A stretch of DNA of 57,658 bases, taken from positions 1 to 57,658 of the IMG/VR virus record IMGVR_UViG_3300045256_000273. The stretch is one strand, 5' to 3'. This document shows positions 53,566 through 57,658 of the stretch, piece by piece. The DNA comes from a virus. The notes under the pieces were generated by a model, which saw nothing but the letters and a program-made list of their open reading frames with translations, was not told where the DNA came from and made no database searches. The translations under genes were made by a program, and so were the position numbers. Every line of letters begins with the position of its first letter. Position 1 is the first letter of the stretch.

Positions 53566-53762
53566 ATCCCTATACACCCACACCGCACCAAAAACTAGCC
53601 AGCGGCCACGCGAAAAACTAGCCAGCGGCCACACAGCTCGCGCGAAACGAAAACCCCCCAAGGGGGTCCGGCCTGGTCAAAATCGTCGAGCGCCAGGGGC
53701 CGCGAGCGCCCGCCGGCGGGCCGAAATCCCTAGCCGAATCCGCGCTTAGCGGCTATAACCTA

Positions 53763-53798
53763 TTGATTTTACTGCGGTTTTTGCGGTGCACAGGATTT
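53763..53798. repeat. 36-bp direct repeat, right copy
   Basis: Partner of 15986-16020 (31 of 36 positions identical, one gap). It is followed by an 8-bp-stem hairpin CACAGGAT/ATCCTGTG that resembles the anticodon stem CAGGA of the tRNA-Arg fragment. Confidence 0.6.
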
Positions 53799-53994
53799 AT
53801 TATCCTGTGTCCGTCCCTCGATTCTCGTGCATTTCGAGGCGCGTGGTCGTCAATATTCACTGCGCAGCATCCTTTCCGTTCAGAACGGGTGCTATTCAAC
53901 TCTCGCGCCGAAAGAGCGCCGCGCATCGACACGGTGTCGAGCGTGGCTCGCCGCGCACCCCGAGGCGGTCGAGGCGAGAAGGGCGGATTGACAC

Positions 53995-54030
53995 TTGACG
54001 CGAAGGCGGTAAGTACGATACAAGTTGTAT
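53995..54030 (+). promoter_or_regulatory. Promoter and palindromic operator for a leaderless gene
   Basis: TTGACG (53995-54000), 16/17-bp spacer, GATACA/ATACAA (54017-54023); ATG at 54031 is 7 nt beyond. ATACAA-G-TTGTAT (54018-54030) is a perfect 6+1+6 palindrome covering the -10 and start site, a likely autoregulatory oper­ator. Confidence 0.55.
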
Positions 54031-54198
54031 ATGCGCACAAGCATACAGACGTATATTGAGCTGACGCGCGACGAGTATCGCGAGTTGCGCGTGCGCGCGC
54101 TCCAGCGTCGCGAGACGCTCGCCGCGCTACTGGCGCGACTCGCGCGCGACGAGCTGCGCAGAGCGCGCGACGAGAAAATCAAAAACAACGCGCAGTAG
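54031..54198 (+). CDS. Small ribbon-helix-helix-like protein, predicted leaderless
   Basis: 55 residues. Strand RTSIQTYIEL followed by helices TRDEYRELRVRALQRR and ETLAALLARLARDELRRARD fits a compact RHH protein with a basic C-terminus. No ribosome-binding site; the start codon lies at the expected +1. The palindrome at its start suggests self-repression. First gene of the right-end plus-strand group. Confidence 0.55.
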   Translation: MRTSIQTYIELTRDEYRELRVRALQRRETLAALLARLARDELRRARDEKIKNNAQ

Positions 54199-54225
54199 GA
54201 CGAAATGCGCGATGAAATTTTTTTT
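54189..54225 (+). terminator. Intrinsic terminator
   Basis: CGCGCA (54189-54194) pairs with TGCGCG (54206-54211) around an 11-nt loop that contains the stop codon of the preceding gene; ATGAAA and eight T (54218-54225) follow. Confidence 0.6.
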
Positions 54226-54235
54226 GCCCACCCCC

Positions 54236-54264
54236 TTGACAAGCGATACGATATGTGCTATATT
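54236..54264 (+). promoter_or_regulatory. Strong promoter
   Basis: TTGACA (54236-54241), 17-bp spacer, TATATT (54259-54264): close to the sigma-70 consensus. Drives the 54304 operon. Confidence 0.75.
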
Positions 54265-54303
54265 TGTAGCATCGAAACGAAAAAGCGCGAAAGGAGAAGG
54301 ACA

Positions 54304-54537
54304 ATGTCACACAAACACAACTGCTTGGAGTGCGGGAAAGTCATCAGCGAGGGCAATTTCGATTGCGAATTCGACACAGACCACGACTTCGCGCTCTGCC
54401 CCGCATGCGCCGCCGAGCAGGCGGCGGCGGAACGGGCAGCGGCGGAGGCGGAGGAGGCGCAGCTCCAGGAAGAGCTGCGTCAGCAAGAGGAGGCGGATCA
54501 TCGCCTCCGGGGAGGGCGTTGCGTATGTCAAAATTAA
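54304..54537 (+). CDS. Zinc-ribbon protein with Glu/Ala-rich tail
   Basis: 77 residues from ATG 54304 (AAAGGAGAAGG upstream). CLECGK and CPACA form a C-x2-C pair set; the tail is an Ala/Glu/Gln helix ending with GRCVCQN. Its start follows the strong promoter at 54236. It overlaps the next gene by 13 nt. Function unknown, small phage zinc protein. Confidence 0.6.
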   Translation: MSHKHNCLECGKVISEGNFDCEFDTDHDFALCPACAAEQAAAERAAAEAEEAQLQEELRQQEEADHRLRGGRCVCQN

Positions 54538-55004
54538 TTAATCTCACCCCGCACGCGGTGGTCCTTGAGTCCACCGCGTGGGGCAAAACCAGTCGGGTGA
54601 CCGTGCCCGCGAGCGGCACGGTCGCCAGGCTCACGGAGACCACCACGCACGAAGGCGTGGTGGTGGTCGACTGCGACAAACCCGTCGCAGTCATCAGCAA
54701 AAGGTTTGGGCAGATCGAAGGTCTGCCCGAGGCAGAGCAAGACACGTATTTCATCGTCTCCCTCCCCGTCGCCACCGCCGCGTGGTCGACGGGGAGGACG
54801 GACGTCCTCGCCATCGGCGAGGCCGTCCGCGACAACGAAGGCCGCATCGTGGCTGCGCGCAGCCTCGCGTGCAGCCCGGACATCCCGCACGGGCGGGATG
54901 TCTGCAGCTGGTGCGGGTGGGACAACGGGGAGAACAGCGAATTCTCTCCGTGGGGGCGCTGGAGGGGGGCGTCCTTCGAGTGCGTAAAGTGCGAGGGGAA
55001 CTAA
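54525..55004 (+). CDS. LTPH-type phage/plasmid protein with zinc ribbon
   Basis: 159 residues from ATG 54525. Its opening LINLTPHAVVL, then VPASGTVARL, IEGLPEAEQDTYFIVSLPV and RTDVLAIGEAVRD matches a small protein type common in phages and plasmids, function unknown. The C-terminus adds CSWCGW ... CVKC, a zinc ribbon. No strong ribosome site; probably coupled to the preceding gene. Confidence 0.6.
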   Translation: MSKLINLTPHAVVLESTAWGKTSRVTVPASGTVARLTETTTHEGVVVVDCDKPVAVISKRFGQIEGLPEAEQDTYFIVSLPVATAAWSTGRTDVLAIGEAVRDNEGRIVAARSLACSPDIPHGRDVCSWCGWDNGENSEFSPWGRWRGASFECVKCEGN

Positions 55005-55292
55005 CCCCTCCCCGCCGGGCGGTGCTGCGTCAAGCACACCGCGCCAGCCTGGCGGCCAGTCCGCGCCGCGCGGCCCGCGCTCGAGAAGCTGTTGCCCAAC
55101 TTTTCCGAAGCCGCTCGTTTCGTTGAGCTTCCGCGCGCGCCCCCAAAACTCCTGGAGTAGCTGCGCGTAATAGTTTCCCGTGTCGCCCGCGCTGCGTGCC
55201 AACACGCTGCACATGCGATAGAGAATGACCTTGCGCTCGAGGCGGAAGGGCGGCTTGGCAAGCTGCTTGTCGCGGCCTAAGGAGAGCAAAAC
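55005..55292. other. Gap before the right-end C2H2-like gene
   Basis: No plus-strand gene. The minus strand stays open and reads plausible protein such as FRLERKVILYRMCSVLARS and NYYAQLLQEFWGRARKLNE, perhaps a gene fragment, but no start or ribosome site is evident. CTAAGGAG at the right edge belongs to the next gene. Confidence 0.35.
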
Positions 55293-55724
55293 ATGGAATT
55301 CAAGATAGCGTGCGCCATGCCGGAAAGCTCCGGCAAGATCTGTCACGAAACGTGCAGCAGCGAATATGCGCTTCGCAAGCATCTGGTCGAGGCGCACGGG
55401 TACCGCGCGCTGAAGGCGCGGTGTACAGCCTACGCGCGCTGGTGCAAGGGCCAGGCGGAACTCCGCGGCGCTGGCTCGGCTAGCGGGCATCGCGCTCGGC
55501 CTGATGCTGCTCTACGGCACGGTCAAGCTCGGCATTCTGCTGTCTTTGGTCACGATCGCGATCGTCTGGCGAGACAACCAGTACGGATCGCGCAAGGAGG
55601 TCCGACGATGACGTACGGATGGCCCGAGGAACCCCGCGAACGGCTTGAACGATATCGCGCGAGCAACTACGCAGCCAGAGCGCGCGAGCCTTCGCTCCGA
55701 GCGTTTCCCGCCATTCATAAGTAG
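55293..55724 (+). CDS. C2H2-like small protein, chimeric 3' end
   Basis: ATG 55293 has AAGGAG 8 nt upstream. About the first 57 codons look natural: [20 protein letters not shown] carries C-x3-C ... H-x4-H as a zinc-finger-like unit. From about 55466 the frame runs through the scrambled copy of 5448-5730 in a foreign frame and then stops in the IS end. The original C-terminus is lost or very short. 143 codons in all, of which the last 85 are probably not native. Confidence 0.4.
   Translation: MEFKIACAMPESSGKICHETCSSEYALRKHLVEAHGYRALKARCTAYARWCKGQAELRGAGSASGHRARPDAALRHGQARHSAVFGHDRDRLARQPVRIAQGGPTMTYGWPEEPRERLERYRASNYAARAREPSLRAFPAIHK
55466..55641. repeat. Direct repeat R2, right copy (rearranged)
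   Basis: 55466-55486 matches 5448-5468; 55486-55641 matches 5572-5730. The 103 bp between these blocks at the left end are deleted. It thus carries only the end of the membrane protein gene and the first codons of the Cys-rich gene. Confidence 0.85.
55656..55690. repeat. Short repeat R3, right copy
   Basis: Partner of 4791-4832, joined here directly to R2, whereas at the left end the order is R3 then R2 with about 600 bp between. It abuts the IS3 element. Confidence 0.6.
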
Positions 55725-56572
55725 AGTCGGTCGGTTGTTTCGCCCTCCTGGGGCGTTTGTACTTCCCGTTCTTTTAGCGCTGCGAACTCGGCCGGCGTCA
55801 AGGCGCCGAGGCTCGAGTGCGGGCGGCGGTGGTTGTAGTCGAGCCGCCACGCCTCGATGGTCTCGCGCGCTTCCGCCAGGCTCAGGAACACGTGCTCGTT
55901 GAGGCACTCGTCGCGCAGCCGGCTGTTGAATGATTCGATGAACGCGTTCTGGATCGGCTTGCCGGGCTCGATGAACTGCAGCCGCACCTGGTTGTCGTAC
56001 GCCCATTGGTCGAGCACGCGACCCGTAAACTCCGGGCCGTTGTCGGACTGAATCAGCGTCGGCAGGCCACGTTCGAGACCCAGGCGATCCAACACTCTGG
56101 TCACGCGCTCGCCGGTGAGCGACACGTCCACCTCGATCGCCAGGCTTTCGCGGCTCCATTCATCGATCACCGCCAGGGCGCGGAAGCGTCGGCCGCTCAT
56201 CAGACTGTCGTGAACGAAATCGAGCGCCCAAGCTTGGTTCGCCGCCGCCGGCCGTGGCCGCACTACGCGCAGATGGCTCCGTCGCTTGCGCCGTCGGCGC
56301 CGGCGCAGTGACAGCCCTTCCTCGCGATACATGCGCTCTATACGTTTGTGGTTCACCCGCCAGCCTTCCCGCCGGATGATTCGATAGAGCATCGGACATC
56401 CCCAGCGCCGCCGCTCCTCAGCTAACTGTTTCAGCCGCTCACGCAGCTTAAGGTTGCGATCCGGTCCCGGCGCGCGCCTGAAGGTGCGTCGCGTGATTCC
56501 GATCAGCCCGCAGGCGCGACGCTGCGACAGACCGTGCGTGGAAATTACCTCCACCACCATCTCTCGCTTCAC
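55715..56572 (-). CDS. IS3-family transposase OrfB (DDE integrase)
   Basis: 285 residues. HTH_21-like start, then the rve/DDE catalytic core: Asp in [10 protein letters not shown], Asp in [12 protein letters not shown] and Glu in [14 protein letters not shown], with the C-terminal [22 protein letters not shown] start overlaps the OrfA stop as GTGA. Intact; normally made as an OrfAB fusion by -1 frameshifting. Confidence 0.9.
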   Translation of the reverse strand: MKREMVVEVISTHGLSQRRACGLIGITRRTFRRAPGPDRNLKLRERLKQLAEERRRWGCPMLYRIIRREGWRVNHKRIERMYREEGLSLRRRRRRKRRSHLRVVRPRPAAANQAWALDFVHDSLMSGRRFRALAVIDEWSRESLAIEVDVSLTGERVTRVLDRLGLERGLPTLIQSDNGPEFTGRVLDQWAYDNQVRLQFIEPGKPIQNAFIESFNSRLRDECLNEHVFLSLAEARETIEAWRLDYNHRRPHSSLGALTPAEFAALKEREVQTPQEGETTDRLYL

Positions 56573-56847
56573 CGCGGGCCGTAGCCGTTTTTTGCCAACA
56601 CGTCTTTCAACGCCCGAAGGTCGAGCGCCTGGTCTGCCACGATCGCCTTGAGCCGCCGGTTCTCCTCCTCGAGCTGGCGCAGCCTACGCATCTCGGAGAC
56701 CTCCAGCCCGCCGTACTTGTTGCGCCAGGTGTAGAACGTGGCGTCCGAGATCCCATGGCGCCGGCACAGCTCGGTCACTTTCGCTCCGGCCTCGGCCTCC
56801 TTCAACACGCCGATGATCTGTTCCTCACTAAACCGTGCGCGTTTCAT
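56569..56847 (-). CDS. IS3-family transposase OrfA
   Basis: 92 residues. Helix-turn-helix ([37 protein letters not shown]) and leucine-zipper ([17 protein letters not shown]). A slippery A-AAA-AAC lies near the end (56593-56587), where -1 frameshifting would join OrfB. Upstream GGAAAGGAAGG is the ribosome site. Confidence 0.9.
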   Translation of the reverse strand: MKRARFSEEQIIGVLKEAEAGAKVTELCRRHGISDATFYTWRNKYGGLEVSEMRRLRQLEEENRRLKAIVADQALDLRALKDVLAKNGYGPR

Positions 56848-56910
56848 GTCTGCCTTCCTTTCCGGCAGACACTAACCTATCAGTGGGATACTTCGAGGGG
56901 GTAAGGCCAC

Positions 56911-57294
56911 AAGGAAGATCTGGGTCTGAAGGTCAAGACCGACCTACCGCCCGATTTGGAGGCCAAGATATGGGAACTCTACAAAGAGTATGAGACGGAA
57001 TTTGAGAATCAGGAGATTTTTCATCCGGCCGGCGACTTGGCGTCTATGCGGTTCGCGCAAGGGCCAGCGTCAGCGCCGACCGGGGTGCAACCTCCGTCGC
57101 TTGCGCAGCAATACGACCTGCTACACGCAATGATCGAGAGCAGTAGATTGTCGAGTAAGTTTGTGACCGTGCGCAGATACGAACTGCTTCAGGCCGGACA
57201 ACCGCCTATGCTGCAGATCCCACAGGCTCCGCCCCAACCAGTATTGAAGGAAGACATTTTGTCCCAAGGGTGGCGCCATTCGAGGGTTCCGTAG
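56911..57294 (+). pseudogene. 3' remnant of a second SDH-type serine protease
   Basis: 128 codons, in frame from the IS edge to TAG. EDLGLKVKTD...EAKIWELYKEYE aligns by eye with EVGLNVARPSDALEKIMWDL of the intact gene at 2995-4176, and a Pro/Gln-rich end follows. The catalytic core is missing and no start remains, so it is non-functional. The IS3 element provides the breakpoint. Confidence 0.65.
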
Positions 57295-57484
57295 CTTCCG
57301 GGGTCAGGTCGTAGGATGTCGTCATTGGCTGAGGGTGCTCTAGTGGGCGCGGGGAAGAAACGGGATATTGAGGGCACGGGGTCCCCACTTCGGCGGGTAT
57401 GGAACGGAACCCGCCCAGCGGCATTGCTGGAATCATCACTGTGCGGAGAATGATTGGCTTCATCACCAGACATCCTAACATTCT
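57295..57484. other. Noncoding gap
   Basis: No gene or clear signal; separates the protease remnant from repeat R1. Confidence 0.4.
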
Positions 57485-57658
57485 ATGACGGACTGGCCGT
57501 AGGTTAGCGCTGAGAAAAGGATGGGAAGGAGTGAGAAAAGGATGGGAAGGAGAGAATCTCCGTCTGGGCGGTTGTATTCCCATCCAAGAGTCTGATGCTG
57601 TCTAGGTCCGCGGCTTGCGGCTCGGACGGCTGGGGTGCGGCTATGACGACAAACGCTT
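57485..57658. repeat. Long direct repeat R1, right copy
   Basis: Matches 4159-4311 except for a 21-bp tandem duplication (TGAGAAAAGGATGGGAAGGAG repeated once, near 57511-57552). It continues to the window edge, so its true length is unknown. Confidence 0.9.

Larger units (their letters stand above)
53525..54030. promoter_or_regulatory. Late promoter region and noncoding control gap
   Basis: Leftward signals: TATAGG (-10, 53574-53569) with no good -35. Upstream there are two 20-bp copies of AAAAACTAGCCAGCGGCCAC (53590-53609, 53613-53632; period 23), placed like activator sites. The 18-bp operator at 53548-53565 covers the expected start. Further right are an AACCCCCCAAGGGGG hairpin near 53655, the 53763-53798 repeat and a CACAGGAT-TTATT-ATCCTGTG hairpin (53789-53810). 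A cos/pac site could also lie here. No gene seen. Confidence 0.55.
55699..56910 (-). mobile_element. IS3-family insertion sequence (about 1.2 kb)
   Basis: OrfA and OrfB in the usual overlapping order, with imperfect inverted ends: GAGCGTTTCCCGCC at 55699 and, reversed, GTGGCCTTACCCCC at 56910. Ends are estimates to within some 5 bp; no target duplication could be fixed. Its insertion truncated the serine-protease paralogue to the right. Confidence 0.8.

Noticed and set aside
15986-53798. Prophage limited to the DNA between the two 35-bp repeats
   Set aside because: The replication and recombination operon lies outside these repeats, and the same 18-bp operator sites occur on both sides, so the unit is larger.
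53988-54015. TTGAC...GTAAG match upstream of 54031 as another 18-bp operator
   Set aside because: Arm spacing is 9 bp, so it does not fit the fixed 8-bp spacing of the other sites.

Overview
The window is GC-rich DNA from a Gram-negative bacterium (two lipobox lipoproteins, several Sec signal peptides, a GH108-type endolysin). About 50 kb of it (roughly 4.9-55.3 kb) is one temperate, probably short-tailed (podovirus-like) phage genome. Its flanks carry plasmid- or chromosome-type accessory genes. No host taxon can be named from the sequence alone.

Layout. (1) 1-4.7 kb, flank: ArdC-type antirestriction protein, a small Cys protein, a vapBC pair followed by an orphan higA, a pseudogene, a SppA/ClpP-fold serine protease and a tyrosine-recombinase fragment. 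(2) 4.9-6.3 kb: rightward operon of small phage proteins from a strong promoter. (3) 6.26-6.53 kb: AT-rich convergent gap, a candidate origin. (4) 6.5-15.8 kb: tightly coupled leftward replication/recombination operon with TOPRIM-DUF927 primase-helicase, a separate CHC2 zinc half of the primase, ERCC4 nuclease, RecD2-like helicase, PD-(D/E)XK exonuclease, SSB-like protein and RecT/Bet. (5) 15.9-18.7 kb: a tRNA-Arg(CCU) half, integrase, excisionase, the switch region, a rightward candidate repressor and a ribbon-helix-helix protein. (6) 18.7-53.5 kb: leftward late operon. Read from its promoter it encodes a methyltransferase, terminase, portal, scaffold, capsid, glycosyltransferase, tail/fibre proteins, internal virion proteins, lysis genes and an auxiliary cassette. 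(7) 54-55.5 kb: rightward small-protein operon that would join region 2 if the genome circularised. (8) 55.7-57.66 kb: an IS3-family element, a 5'-truncated serine-protease paralogue and a second copy of the sequence at 4159-4311.

The most interesting signal is regulatory. An 18-bp palindromic site, half-site TTKACGGA (TTKAC-N8-GTMAA), recurs about 16 times over 48.6 kb. It lies at the early-left, early-right, late and accessory promoters and also in gene junctions and inside a few genes. This looks like a phage-wide operator/stoperator network and shows that the DNA from 4.9 to 53.6 kb belongs to one regulatory unit. Four solitary plus-strand genes (18486, 24777, 46698, 54031) have promoter-like sequences that place the start codon 7 nt after the -10 box, predicting leaderless mRNAs.

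Other unusual features are: fibre-like late proteins with cleavable Sec signals; a Flp-type pilin gene packaged as a promoter-gene-terminator unit; a primase split by an inserted gene; and a series of tiny Arg-rich proteins, several below usual gene-calling size. All functions are read from sequence motifs and context; no database search was possible.
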